From Mariniphaga sp964559175 (GTDB taxonomy: Bacteria; Bacteroidota; Bacteroidia; Bacteroidales; Prolixibacteraceae), in assembly GCA_964559175.1 (NCBI GenBank), contig CAZLGT010000002.1, positions 1-64,000 of the forward strand: a stretch of 64,000 nucleotides of DNA. Reading direction: 5' to 3'. Position numbers and translations under genes: made by a program. This document shows, piece after piece, positions 55,414 through 63,901 of the stretch (its first letter is position 1; the number at the start of each line of letters is the position of its first letter). Below the pieces are notes generated by a model, which worked only from the letters and a program-made list of their open reading frames with translations, was not told the DNA's origin and did no database searches.

Positions 55414-56336
55414 TACGAAATGGTATGCACTTCAACAATTTTTTCTTTCGGAGGTCTTCTTCTACGGGCCTGGGCGAGAAACAATCCGGCAATTACCACC
55501 AGAATTCCCAGTATTTTCTGAAAGCCAAGTTCTTCCTTCAAAACAAAATAAGAAAGAATGGCTACAAAAACCGGAATAAGGTTCACAAATGTATTGGAAC
55601 GGTTTACCCCGATTTGACGGATACTTTGGGTGAAAAACACGAAGGCCAGCGTGGAAGCAAAAACTGCCAGCAAAATGATGGCCCGGAAAGCCTGCGGATG
55701 AAAAGGTGTGGCTAAAAAATCATTCATATCAACCACCAGCCAAACAGGCAGAAACAGCCCTATTCCAATGAGGTTCTGGTAGGCAATAATGGTGAGGGTG
55801 TTGTAACGCGCAACCACGTGTCGCAAAACAATGGAATAGCCAATGGCGGCAAAAACCGCCAAAAACTCCAATCCTACTCCAATGGGTGCTGCATCGAAAC
55901 GGAAGGAACTGTCGAGAACAACAAGTGCAACGCCCATGAATGAAAGCGCAAACCCCGCAATGTTTTTCCACGTTACTTTTTCGCGAAAAAAGTACCAGGC
56001 TGCAATGGGTGATAAAAGCGGAATGGTTCCTACAATGACCGAAGCAACCGTTGAAGAAACATACGTTAATCCGTAACTTTCGCCTAAAAAATAGAGAAAC
56101 GGCTCGAAAAAGGCCATCAGGAAAAACAACTTAAAATCTTTTTTGGTAGGTTTTTGCAGTCGCTTCAGCGCCCAAGCAATAACAAGAATGAGTGCGGCAG
56201 AAATGATTAGCCGGAACAATACGACAGTGATGGGCTTGTAGGCCAGAAATGCAATTTTGAACCATACAAACGAAAATCCCCAAAAAAAGGCCGCTCCGAG
56301 TGCAGTAAAGTAAGCCAGTAATTCTTTATTTTTCAT
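55413..56336 (-). CDS. DMT-superfamily transporter (EamA type)
   Basis: A 307-residue inner-membrane protein with ten predicted spans in two EamA repeats (AAFFWGFSFVWFKIAFLAYKP; later VNLIPVFVAILSYFVLKEEL). The C-terminus is basic. The substrate is unknown. It lies 43 bases after the sodium:solute symporter gene on the same strand and is coupled to the YkgJ gene, so it may belong to the ablAB transcript. Confidence 0.88.
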   Translation of the reverse strand: MKNKELLAYFTALGAAFFWGFSFVWFKIAFLAYKPITVVLFRLIISAALILVIAWALKRLQKPTKKDFKLFFLMAFFEPFLYFLGESYGLTYVSSTVASVIVGTIPLLSPIAAWYFFREKVTWKNIAGFALSFMGVALVVLDSSFRFDAAPIGVGLEFLAVFAAIGYSIVLRHVVARYNTLTIIAYQNLIGIGLFLPVWLVVDMNDFLATPFHPQAFRAIILLAVFASTLAFVFFTQSIRQIGVNRSNTFVNLIPVFVAILSYFVLKEELGFQKILGILVVIAGLFLAQARRRRPPKEKIVEVHTIS

Positions 56337-56379
56337 GGATTAAAAAACTGGCAGCAAAAATAAACTTTTATGCCGATTT

Positions 56380-57813
56380 TCAGACGGGTTTTTTGGCGTG
56401 CAGAATTTGAGGTTTTATTTCAGAAAAATGAAAAAGTGAGTAGGTTAGAACTGCCAGAGAAATCCCGTAAATATTTGCATCCAGCCCGAAGGGGAGTTTC
56501 AGGCCGCTGAGGATAAGCAACAATGTAGTGGTTCCACCCACAATCATAGCCCAAAGCGCACCGCGGGAACTTCTTTTTTTCAGAAAAATGCCGGCCAGCA
56601 CCGGGATAAACAATCCTGAAACCATAAAAGAGTAGGAGTGAAGCATCAGTTCCAGCACATTGGGAACTTTCCAGGCTATTATAAGTGCCGTAACACCCAG
56701 CACCAGCGTTGTACCTTGCGACAGCAGCATGACTTTGCCCGAGTTGTGGCGGTTAAAAATATCGGTAATGAGGTTTCCTGAAGCGGCCATCAGACAACTG
56801 TCGGCTGTGGACATAATGGCCGAGAAATATGCCGAAAGAATTAGACCGGTAAGTCCGACAGGCAAAATGTTCCGAAGTAAAAGAGGCAGTCCCATTTCAG
56901 GATCGAAGGCGTCTTCCATACCTGCACCGATGGTGCCGTTTTCGAAAGCCACTTTGGCAAACAACCCGAGAATAACTCCGGTAAAAGCCATAACGGGATA
57001 TTCAAACAGTCCGGCCACAAACCAGGCCCGTTGAGCAGTTTTTTTGTTGCCGGCAGCGTAAATCCGCTGGTAAAGTGTCATTCCGATAAACCAGATGGGA
57101 ACGATGGTGATAAACCAGTTCACAATTTGCTGCCACCTAATGGCTGTTAAGTCGAAAAAGTTGTCGGGGAGCGTTGCCCTCAGGGCATCAATTCCACCAA
57201 CCCCGAAATAAGCTACGGGCAAGCCCACAAAAACCAGGCCCCCCATCAGGAGCATCCACTGGTAGGTGTCGGTATAAATTACGGCTTTAATTCCCCCGAT
57301 GGAAGTATAAACCACTGCAATAATTCCCATCAGAATGAGGGCATTTTGCATGGAAATATTTGGGAAAGTTGCCGATGCCAGTTTGGCCCCGGCCAGAATT
57401 TGTGAACTGGTGAAGCCCAGATAACCGATGGCTGAAATGATTCCGGCAATAAGGGCTACCCTTGGATTGTACAGCTGTTTTAGAAACTGGGGAAACGAGA
57501 GGAAATTGTGTTTTGCTGCCATTTCCGACACTTTTGGGATAAGCAGTACTGCGCTGAGCCAGGCCCCGATAAGGCCGGTAAAAAGCAGCCAGGTTCCCGA
57601 AAGGCCCATGATAAAACCAAGTCCGCCCAGCCCGATGGAAAAACCGCCGCCTACATCGGTGGCCACCACAGATAAACCGATATGAAACGAACTCATTTTC
57701 CGCCCACCCACAAAATAGTCGTCAGCCGAGCGGTTTTTGCGCATAAAATATACCCCGATACCCAACATGGCTGTCAGGTATATTCCGAAAATGGCGTAGT
57801 CAATCCAATGCAT
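56380..57813 (-). CDS. Sodium:solute symporter (SSS family)
   Basis: A 477-residue carrier with about thirteen membrane spans. It starts MHWIDYAIFGIYLTAMLGIGVYFMRKNRSADDYFVGGRKM-like (described in part: DDYFVGGRK at about 31-39), and has the sodium-site region ILSAYFSAIMSTADSCLMAA. Substrates of the family include proline, sugars and solutes. Its place 24 bases after the small cysteine-containing gene and behind ablAB suggests uptake of a compatible solute or its precursor; this is inference. Confidence 0.9.
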   Translation of the reverse strand: MHWIDYAIFGIYLTAMLGIGVYFMRKNRSADDYFVGGRKMSSFHIGLSVVATDVGGGFSIGLGGLGFIMGLSGTWLLFTGLIGAWLSAVLLIPKVSEMAAKHNFLSFPQFLKQLYNPRVALIAGIISAIGYLGFTSSQILAGAKLASATFPNISMQNALILMGIIAVVYTSIGGIKAVIYTDTYQWMLLMGGLVFVGLPVAYFGVGGIDALRATLPDNFFDLTAIRWQQIVNWFITIVPIWFIGMTLYQRIYAAGNKKTAQRAWFVAGLFEYPVMAFTGVILGLFAKVAFENGTIGAGMEDAFDPEMGLPLLLRNILPVGLTGLILSAYFSAIMSTADSCLMAASGNLITDIFNRHNSGKVMLLSQGTTLVLGVTALIIAWKVPNVLELMLHSYSFMVSGLFIPVLAGIFLKKRSSRGALWAMIVGGTTTLLLILSGLKLPFGLDANIYGISLAVLTYSLFHFSEIKPQILHAKKPV

Positions 57814-57837
57814 GGTTTAATTTGAAAAGAGATTTTG

Positions 57838-58035
57838 CTATCCGTTGGGTGTCATATCGTCGTCAACCTGTTTTCCTGCCTCGTAGGCATGGTATCGCAT
57901 ACAGTTGTTCCACCCTTTGGCTCCCCGGTTACAGAATACATTTCTGACCAGGAAAATCGGTTTTTTAACTTCGTTATTTTCATTCTGATATACAGTGCAC
58001 TCTCCGGCATATTTGCAAAGTTTTCCTAAATGCAT
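57838..58035 (-). CDS. Small cysteine-containing protein in the abl cluster
   Basis: A 65-residue protein, MHLGKLCKYAGECTVYQ onwards, with cysteines 7, 13, 35 and 45 (LCKYAGEC; NVFCNRGAKGWNNCMRYH) spaced as for a metal or cluster site. No signal peptide. Its ATG lies 2 bases after ablB stops, and the symporter gene begins 24 bases on, so it is very probably real and cotranscribed. I do not recognise a family. It could be a metal-binding accessory protein of the pathway. Confidence 0.75.
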   Translation of the reverse strand: MHLGKLCKYAGECTVYQNENNEVKKPIFLVRNVFCNRGAKGWNNCMRYHAYEAGKQVDDDMTPNG

Positions 58036-58037
58036 AT

Positions 58038-58868
58038 TTATAAGTGTTTATAAAAGATGTTCATACTTTCGATGTTACCGGCAATGTTTGTGTTGTTAAT
58101 CAGGGTGCCGCTGTATTTATAACCGGCATTCATAAACGTTTTGTTCATTCCCGGTTCGGCCAGCCTGGCAATGGTGTAAGCCGTTTTTATTCCTGCTTTT
58201 TTCATCTCCTGCTCCATAAACTCCAGCAGGTGAAGGGCCAGCTTTTTTCCGCGGTATTCGGGCAATACGGCAAAATCGGTCATTTCGGCATTTTCGTTAC
58301 CGAAATCGGTTTCGGCGGTTGAAATGCCGATGAGTTTATCGCCGTCCCAAACCCCAAAGTACCTTGCATGATTGCTGCGCATGGTTTCCACAATATAGGC
58401 GGGGTCATGTACCGGAAAGGGATAGGTTTCAAAAACCCTTTTAAAAACCTGAGTAACGGGAACAGCATCTGCCTCGTTCAGCTTTCTCATTTCAAATTCC
58501 AAAAGTTTTCCGGGGCTTTTGCTTTTGCCAGCCGGCTTCAGCAGACCTGAAAGCGTTTGAAGCTGTTGTTCAGGGGGATTTTTTCTTGATTTCAGCAAAA
58601 ATTTGGAGGCCATCACGCAGTCGGAATCACCGTTATAGAATTTGGGCACATACGCCTCAACCGAATAACCGTTTAAAATGAATTCGGGGAGTGCGTCGGC
58701 CTGTATTTTGGTGAAGATTTTGGTATATCCTTCCTTCCGGGCCAGATTGTCGAGCTCGCCCACAAGGCCGGGCATATCGCTCATATCCAGCTTCAGCAGG
58801 TATATTCTGTTGTTCGATTTTCCGTGTTGAATTGTTGAGTTTCCAATTTTCTCAATTTTATCCTCCAT
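58038..58868 (-). CDS. ablB: Beta-lysine N6-acetyltransferase AblB
   Basis: Acetylates beta-lysine to the compatible solute N-epsilon-acetyl-beta-lysine. The 276-residue protein has an N-terminal domain and a C-terminal GNAT fold (AEMTDFAVLPEYRGKKLALHLL, with the acetyl-CoA loop RGKKLA). The ATG at 58868 lies within the last codons of ablA (11-base overlap, both reading ATGGAGGATAA). A start 87 bases upstream would lie deep in ablA and is rejected. Confidence 0.93.
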   Translation of the reverse strand: MEDKIEKIGNSTIQHGKSNNRIYLLKLDMSDMPGLVGELDNLARKEGYTKIFTKIQADALPEFILNGYSVEAYVPKFYNGDSDCVMASKFLLKSRKNPPEQQLQTLSGLLKPAGKSKSPGKLLEFEMRKLNEADAVPVTQVFKRVFETYPFPVHDPAYIVETMRSNHARYFGVWDGDKLIGISTAETDFGNENAEMTDFAVLPEYRGKKLALHLLEFMEQEMKKAGIKTAYTIARLAEPGMNKTFMNAGYKYSGTLINNTNIAGNIESMNIFYKHL

Positions 58869-60177
58869 TATTTTCCCTTCTGTTGTAACGTTCGTTATTG
58901 TCGGGAACAAGTGAAATAGCGGTGTCGTAGTCGGCCAGTAACTTTTCAATCCCAATCCCCTTTTGTTCGTCGGCTCCTTCCAGGTTTAAATCGAGGTTGC
59001 ATTTTTCGCAGTTGCGGTCGCAGAACTTCGACTCGTATTTTTCCGGTTCGGTGTAGGCGGTAATAATTCCCTCGTAGTTACGTAATACCACTTTGTTGGT
59101 TGACCACGAAATGATGTAGTTTGGCATTACCGGAATTTTTCCGCCGCCGCCCGGAGCATCGATTACATAAGTTGGCACCGCAAAACCGGAGGTGTGCCCA
59201 ATCAGGCTTTCCATAATCTCAATTCCTTTTCCAACCGGAGTTCTGAAGTGTGCCAGCCCTTCCGACAGGTCGCACTGGTAGAGGTAATACGGGCGCACCC
59301 TGTTTTGAACCAGTTTGTGCACCAGATTTTTCATAATCCGCGGGCAGTCGTTCACATCGGCCAGCAATACCGACTGGTTCCCCAGCGGGAATCCGGCATC
59401 GGCCAGCATAGCCAGCGCTTCCCTCGATGATGCAGTAATTTCGCGCGGATGGTTGAAATGGGTGTTAATCCACAGCGGTTGGTATTTTTTCAGTACGTCA
59501 ATCAGGTCGTTGGTAATCCGGTAGGGCAATACCACCGGCATCCGGGTTCCAATCCTCACCACTTCCACATGCGGAATAGCGGTAATTTCCGAAAGCAGCC
59601 AGTCGAGGTAACTATCGGAAAGCATAAACGGGTCGCCGCCCGAAAGCAGCACATCGCGCACCTGTGGTGTGTTTTTTATGTATTCAATGCCTTTCAGCAA
59701 CTGCTCTTTGGAGGGAATGGAGTCCACATCGCCCACCTTACGTTTACGCGTGCAATGCCTGCAATACATTGAACACACGTTGCTCACATGAAAAAGTACA
59801 CGATCGGGATACCTGTGAGTAATCCCCTCTACCGGGCTGTCGGTATCTTCCGAAAGCGGGTCTGCCATATCGGTTTTTAAAACCGTTAATTCGCTAATGT
59901 TGGCAAATGCCTGTTTAAATACCGGGTCGTTTTGATAATTCTCAGTATCGATTAACGAAATATAATATGGAGTTACAGACATTGGAAAACGGTCGAGCGT
60001 TTCCTTCATTTGCTTTTTCTCCTCTTCAGGAAATTTGATTCCCGAGAGCAGTTCAAATTTTTCGATGGTTTTTACTGAGTTTTTCAATTGCCATTTCCAG
60101 TCCTTCCAGTTGGAGATGTTACTTTCCGGCCTGATTTTTTTGGCGATTTCCTGTTGAGCGTCATTAAATATTTCCAT
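58858..60177 (-). CDS. ablA: Lysine 2,3-aminomutase AblA/KamA
   Basis: A radical-SAM, PLP-dependent enzyme that moves the amino group of L-lysine to C3. The 439-residue protein has the cluster motif CSMYCRHC (C135, C139, C142), GGDPFMLSD, the PLP-lysine region near DAPGGGGKIPVMPNYI, and C-terminal cysteines CDRNCEKCNLD for zinc. Start 60177 is preferred over 60192 because a good promoter box ends only 5 bases before 60192. With ablB it makes N-epsilon-acetyl-beta-lysine for salt tolerance. A MarR gene lies upstream. Confidence 0.95.
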   Translation of the reverse strand: MEIFNDAQQEIAKKIRPESNISNWKDWKWQLKNSVKTIEKFELLSGIKFPEEEKKQMKETLDRFPMSVTPYYISLIDTENYQNDPVFKQAFANISELTVLKTDMADPLSEDTDSPVEGITHRYPDRVLFHVSNVCSMYCRHCTRKRKVGDVDSIPSKEQLLKGIEYIKNTPQVRDVLLSGGDPFMLSDSYLDWLLSEITAIPHVEVVRIGTRMPVVLPYRITNDLIDVLKKYQPLWINTHFNHPREITASSREALAMLADAGFPLGNQSVLLADVNDCPRIMKNLVHKLVQNRVRPYYLYQCDLSEGLAHFRTPVGKGIEIMESLIGHTSGFAVPTYVIDAPGGGGKIPVMPNYIISWSTNKVVLRNYEGIITAYTEPEKYESKFCDRNCEKCNLDLNLEGADEQKGIGIEKLLADYDTAISLVPDNNERYNRRENNGG

Positions 60178-60197
60178 AATATTAGTTTCCATGCGAA

Positions 60198-60228
60198 CAA
60201 AAGTAGTGAATATTATTCAGGCAGCCAA
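60198..60228 (-). promoter_or_regulatory. Promoter of the ablAB cluster
   Basis: On the minus strand TTG (60228-60226), 20 bases, TACTTTTG (60205-60198). Transcription should begin near 60191, which favours the ATG at 60177. Confidence 0.55.
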
Positions 60229-60240
60229 TGACTTATGTCA
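60229..60240. promoter_or_regulatory. 12-bp palindrome next to the abl promoter, possible operator
   Basis: The inverted repeat TGAC-TTAT-GTCA abuts the -33 element of the abl promoter. A MarR-type regulator gene lies directly upstream. Shorter than classic MarR sites. Confidence 0.3.
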
Positions 60241-60384
60241 AATAATAATCAGGTTGCCTTGATTTACTTCTTTAAAAATGAGATTGTTGCAGTGTTTTTG
60301 AGTTGGATGGCTGTTTGCGTGTTTAACACAGAATTAATCTGAATTGGTTTTTACAGGATTAATTTTTCCATTTCAGGCAATTTT

Positions 60385-60864
60385 TTATTCGGTTTTATGA
60401 TTATCGCTGGTAATCAGAGGGAAGGCTTCAATGTCGTTTATTTCAAGCAACGACACCAGCAGTTCAAGGCTTTCCTGCAGATTTTGGATGGTTTTGCTAT
60501 CCAGCTTCCCCAGTTTCCCGGTCAGTTTTTCATGTAGCAGCGAAGGTATTTTTTCCATCAGCTTGTCGCCCTGGGAAGTCAGGGCTATGGTAGTTGTCCG
60601 TTTATCCCCCGATTTGGGTAGCCGGGCAACAAATCCTTTGGCTTCCAGTCGGTTGACGATTCCGCTGGTAGTGCTGGCATTCAGGTTCAGGAATTTTCGA
60701 ATCTCGCCCTGTCTGGCCTGGAAATTTTCGGAGTCGCGCAAATAATGGAGACACAGCACTTGTGGAATGCTCACTCCATATTCTTTTTCAATCTTTTTCG
60801 ATTCGAGGTTGATTGAACGAACAATTTTTCGAATTTGTATTAAAATATCGGTAGTATCCATCAT
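60385..60864 (-). CDS. MarR-family transcriptional regulator
   Basis: A 159-residue winged-helix repressor. The recognition region is EIRKFLNLNASTTSGIVNRLEAKGFV, the wing LPKSGDKRTTTIALTSQG, and long helices at both ends form the dimer. ATG 60864 (or the adjacent 60861) fits the promoter-like box upstream; a longer frame adds a hydrophobic stretch and is rejected. It lies upstream of ablAB on the same strand and probably senses a small ligand and controls the abl promoter; this is inference from position. Confidence 0.9.
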   Translation of the reverse strand: MMDTTDILIQIRKIVRSINLESKKIEKEYGVSIPQVLCLHYLRDSENFQARQGEIRKFLNLNASTTSGIVNRLEAKGFVARLPKSGDKRTTTIALTSQGDKLMEKIPSLLHEKLTGKLGKLDSKTIQNLQESLELLVSLLEINDIEAFPLITSDNHKTE

Positions 60865-60885
60865 TACAGGGAAAATAGAAAAATT

Positions 60886-60893
60886 CAAAAGTA
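60886..60893 (-). promoter_or_regulatory. Candidate -7 promoter box of marR-like gene
   Basis: TACTTTTG on the minus strand, 21 bases before the ATG at 60864. No TTG at normal spacing. Confidence 0.35.
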
Positions 60894-60946
60894 GGACAAT
60901 TTTTAATGAATTACACATGAAATTTTAATTAACACAAAGATTTACT

Positions 60947-60954
60947 TAAATTTG
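60947..60954 (+). promoter_or_regulatory. Candidate -7 promoter box of the isomerase-like gene
   Basis: TAAATTTG, 33 bases before ATG 60988. No clear upstream element. Confidence 0.3.
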
Positions 60955-60987
60955 GAGCTTTATATTCATAAACCATAAAAACCAGAA

Positions 60988-61866
60988 ATGATGATTAAAA
61001 GAATGACTGTCAGAATTTTATTTTTTACTGCCATTGCCGCTTTTATGGCACAGGCATTTGTAGGATGCAGCCCTGAACCAAAAGAGAAATACATTGGGCT
61101 GCAGCTGTATTCGTTGCGCGACGATATGCGAAATGATGTACCCGGAACAGTGGCCAAAGTGGGTGAAATGGGGTACAAATTTGTGGAGGCAGCAGGTTAT
61201 GGCGACGGCAAGTTTTACGGCATGGAGCCAACCGAATTTAAAGCGTTGTGCGAAACCAACGGGCTCGATTTTTTGGGCTCCCATACCGGGCGACATTTAC
61301 CCGACTCGGCAAACTGGGATGAGACCATGGCCTGGTGGGATGAATGTATCGATGCCCATGCAGCTGCCGGAGTTGGCTGGATTGTAAAACCATCGATGGG
61401 GCAAACCGGCTATAACAGCCTCGAAGGGTTGAAACGGACCTGCGAATATTTTAATTTAATTGGCGAAAAATGCAATGCCAAAGGTATTCGTTTCGGTTAT
61501 CACAATCACGCCAATGAATTTACTACCGAACTAGAAGGAAAACCGGTTTACGACTGGATGCTGGAACTGACCGATCCGGATAAGGTGATGTTTCAGTTAG
61601 ACCTGTACTGGATTGTGGAAGGCGGAAAAGACCCGCTGGATTATTTCGATCGCTACCCCGGAAGATTTGAGGTGTGGCACATTAAAGACAAGGAAGAACT
61701 GGGCGCCAGTGGCATGATGGATTTTGAAAGCATGTTTGCCGCACGTCAGCAATCGGGTGCACAATACGGCGTGGTAGAAGTTGAACGGTATAATTTCGAA
61801 CCGCTTGTCAGCTGCGAAAAAAGTTTGCAATTCCTGCTGGATGCCGACTATGTGGATTTTTATTAA
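60988..61866 (+). CDS. Sugar phosphate isomerase/epimerase-like lipoprotein
   Basis: A 292-residue protein with a lipoprotein signal (AQAFVGC, Cys27) and a xylose-isomerase-like TIM barrel: IGLQLYSLRDDM at the start, GYHNHANEF and FQLDLYWIVEGG with likely metal ligands, and VWHIKDKE. Exported members are common in Bacteroidota next to Gfo/Idh/MocA enzymes. The substrate is unknown. It is divergent from the MarR gene and ends at a bidirectional terminator. Confidence 0.9.
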   Translation: MMIKRMTVRILFFTAIAAFMAQAFVGCSPEPKEKYIGLQLYSLRDDMRNDVPGTVAKVGEMGYKFVEAAGYGDGKFYGMEPTEFKALCETNGLDFLGSHTGRHLPDSANWDETMAWWDECIDAHAAAGVGWIVKPSMGQTGYNSLEGLKRTCEYFNLIGEKCNAKGIRFGYHNHANEFTTELEGKPVYDWMLELTDPDKVMFQLDLYWIVEGGKDPLDYFDRYPGRFEVWHIKDKEELGASGMMDFESMFAARQQSGAQYGVVEVERYNFEPLVSCEKSLQFLLDADYVDFY

Positions 61867-61884
61867 TCAGGATTAATATGAAAA

Positions 61885-61926
61885 TAAAAAACCCACGATC
61901 TGATTTAAGTTTCGCGGGTTTTTTAT
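61885..61926. terminator. Bidirectional terminator
   Basis: AAAAACCCACG pairs with CGCGGGTTTTT across a 15-base loop, between convergent genes. Confidence 0.7.
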
Positions 61927-61949
61927 TTCAGAATAAATTTTGGCTTTTT

Positions 61950-62582
61950 TCAGAACTTTCCAAATTTAAAAGTCAACCCGAAATGAAGTCCATTTAACAC
62001 GTTTTCGTCCATTCCGGTTAACTCAATATTTGATGTGTGGCGGTAACTTAGCGTTGCCGCTGTCCGGAAAAATTTTGCCAGGTTGAATTCCAGTTCCACT
62101 GCAGGTTCCACTATAAAAAAGAAATCACCTTCAGCCGAATCGTAATAGGGATTATCCCAGAATCCGGGAGTATAATGCCTGACCAGTCCGGCACCACCTA
62201 CACCAAACAAAACAGGGAAAGCCACATGTATCGGCTTTAACCCGCCTAAAATGGGTTCAATAAAAATTCCGCCATATCCGCCTGCAATGGAGTGCCTTAC
62301 TTCCGATTCATCTATCCATCTGTAAGTGTCAAAATCATTTACAAAACCATAGCCGGCAATACCGACGGCTGTAGCATGGTTGAAAATAAGTGCCATCCTT
62401 CCACCTGAAACCAGGGCATCCTTTCCGTCAATCTGAGAATACCCCATGGAAAAGCCTCCATAAAATCCCAGGCTTTTTTGGTTGGAAAAGAGGGTTTGAA
62501 TTTCGTTGGTTTTGAAGTCTTCCTGTGCATAGCCAATGGTGAATACCAATGACAAAACAATCAACATTGTTAATTTTCTCAT
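61950..62582 (-). CDS. Outer-membrane beta-barrel-like protein
   Basis: A 210-residue exported protein (signal peptide MRKLTMLIVLSLVFTIGYAQ). Alternating polar/apolar strands run along the chain and the end is LHFGLTFKFGKF, with a terminal Phe one residue after Lys-rich turn, as in small outer-membrane barrels. No family was recognised. It shares orientation with the next two envelope genes. Confidence 0.75.
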   Translation of the reverse strand: MRKLTMLIVLSLVFTIGYAQEDFKTNEIQTLFSNQKSLGFYGGFSMGYSQIDGKDALVSGGRMALIFNHATAVGIAGYGFVNDFDTYRWIDESEVRHSIAGGYGGIFIEPILGGLKPIHVAFPVLFGVGGAGLVRHYTPGFWDNPYYDSAEGDFFFIVEPAVELEFNLAKFFRTAATLSYRHTSNIELTGMDENVLNGLHFGLTFKFGKF

Positions 62583-62655
62583 AGCTTAAAAAAATTGTGA
62601 TTAAAAAAAGATTTATGTTTCTGTTTTCCTGTTGTTTTTCATAAAAGCAGACTTT

Positions 62656-63153
62656 TCAAAATATGTATTTTACAGTGAAGGCAAAATCGTGCACGATGAT
62701 GTCAAGCCCATTACGTCCGAACACATCCAGAAAAGGCTTGACCTCAAGGCCCAGTTTTACCGGAGCTTCATAAAACAGGTATTCCACACCCACAATGCCA
62801 TCGACGCCGGCCAGAAGCGACCTTCGCGTTTCTGTACGTGGAATGTTGTTTTGCGTAACCTTTTCGTCCCAGCTTTCAAAGCCAAAATGCAGGCCTGCAC
62901 CGTAAAAAAACACCAGTTGATAGGAAAACGGGAAAAGGTCGTACTGATAAAATTCGGTCAGCGCATGCAGCTGAACTCCCCGGTTGCGAAGTGCCAGTAA
63001 GGCTTTCATCGAATGTGAGTCGCTGGTGTAGTAGCGGTATTCCAACCCGGGCGAAACCCAGCTCGCCCTGATGCCTGCTGCCTGCGTGTATCCCTGTGCA
63101 TTTGCAAGTATAACAGACAGAAGAAGGATTGTGACAGCAAAAAACCTTTTCAT
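62656..63153 (-). CDS. Small exported beta-strand-rich protein
   Basis: A 165-residue protein with a signal peptide (MKRFFAVTILLLSVILANAQ) and barrel-like strands (PGLEYRYYTSD, YQLVFFYGAGLHFGF, DFAFTVKYIF end). The C-terminal Phe suggests outer-membrane insertion. Function unknown. Between two other envelope genes on the same strand. Confidence 0.75.
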   Translation of the reverse strand: MKRFFAVTILLLSVILANAQGYTQAAGIRASWVSPGLEYRYYTSDSHSMKALLALRNRGVQLHALTEFYQYDLFPFSYQLVFFYGAGLHFGFESWDEKVTQNNIPRTETRRSLLAGVDGIVGVEYLFYEAPVKLGLEVKPFLDVFGRNGLDIIVHDFAFTVKYIF

Positions 63154-63181
63154 ATTTGGTCAATTTACGGGCACAATTTAC

Positions 63182-63901
63182 CTAATTTTTATGAATTAGG
63201 CTTCCCGAACCCGAAACAACTGATTCTACCTGTGGGTTTCCGCGAAAAATTACATTTCCGCTGCCCGAAACTGTAGCCTTTAACTGCCGGTTTACCAGAG
63301 TCCATATATCTCCCGAACCCGAAATCACTGCTTCGCAGTTGCGAAGTGGAAAATCCCAGGCATCCAGCTCTCCCGAACCGCTCACTGTAAAATATCCACT
63401 GAATGCCGATCCCGAAAGCCAGAGGTTTCCCGAGCCGGAAATCACTGCATCTACGGTTACAGCATCGGCTGAAGTTTCGATTGCTCCCGAGCCTGAAATC
63501 ACAAATCGAAAATCCTGGCCAACGAAATGCCCGGTGCTTATCCATCCGGAACCACTTTGTGTAAGGTTGGTCAGCGTTGGCATGGTAATGAAAACTTCTA
63601 TCGGCAGTTTGCTGCGAAGTTGATTCAGTCCTCTGGTATAAACGCGTAAATTGTGGTTGCGAACAGAAGTTTCGATGTAAGGAAGCAGGTTCGATTCGGC
63701 GTTAATGATGACTTCATAAGCATCGCCTGGGGTGATATGTACTTCAAAATCTCCCTCGGAGATAACACCTGAGAAGCCGGAAACCAGGCGGGCTTCGCTG
63801 GTGGAAATGCCGTTTCCGCGGATAATAAAATCATCGATGCACCCGGTTGCCGACAGGAGCAACAGCAGGATGACGCCCGTAATTAAAAAGTTGTTTTTCA
63901 T
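63182..63901 (-). CDS. Head-GIN (DUF2807) lipoprotein
   Basis: A 239-residue lipoprotein (LLSATGC, Cys21). The N-terminal part has the DUF2807 start GNGISTSEARLVSGFSGV. The rest is a series of seven SGSG motifs about 15-25 residues apart (SGSGWIS, SGSGAIE, SGSGNLW, SGSGELD, SGSGDIW, SGSGNVI, SGSGSLI), which probably form the turns of a beta-helix. Family members are called putative auto-transporter adhesins; the real role is unknown. Likely in the outer membrane. Confidence 0.9.
   Translation of the reverse strand: MKNNFLITGVILLLLLSATGCIDDFIIRGNGISTSEARLVSGFSGVISEGDFEVHITPGDAYEVIINAESNLLPYIETSVRNHNLRVYTRGLNQLRSKLPIEVFITMPTLTNLTQSGSGWISTGHFVGQDFRFVISGSGAIETSADAVTVDAVISGSGNLWLSGSAFSGYFTVSGSGELDAWDFPLRNCEAVISGSGDIWTLVNRQLKATVSGSGNVIFRGNPQVESVVSGSGSLIHKN

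Noticed and set aside
60178..60192. Earlier ATG for lysine 2,3-aminomutase
   Set aside because: It lies only 5 bases after the -7 element, so the message probably starts too late to include it; not fully excluded.
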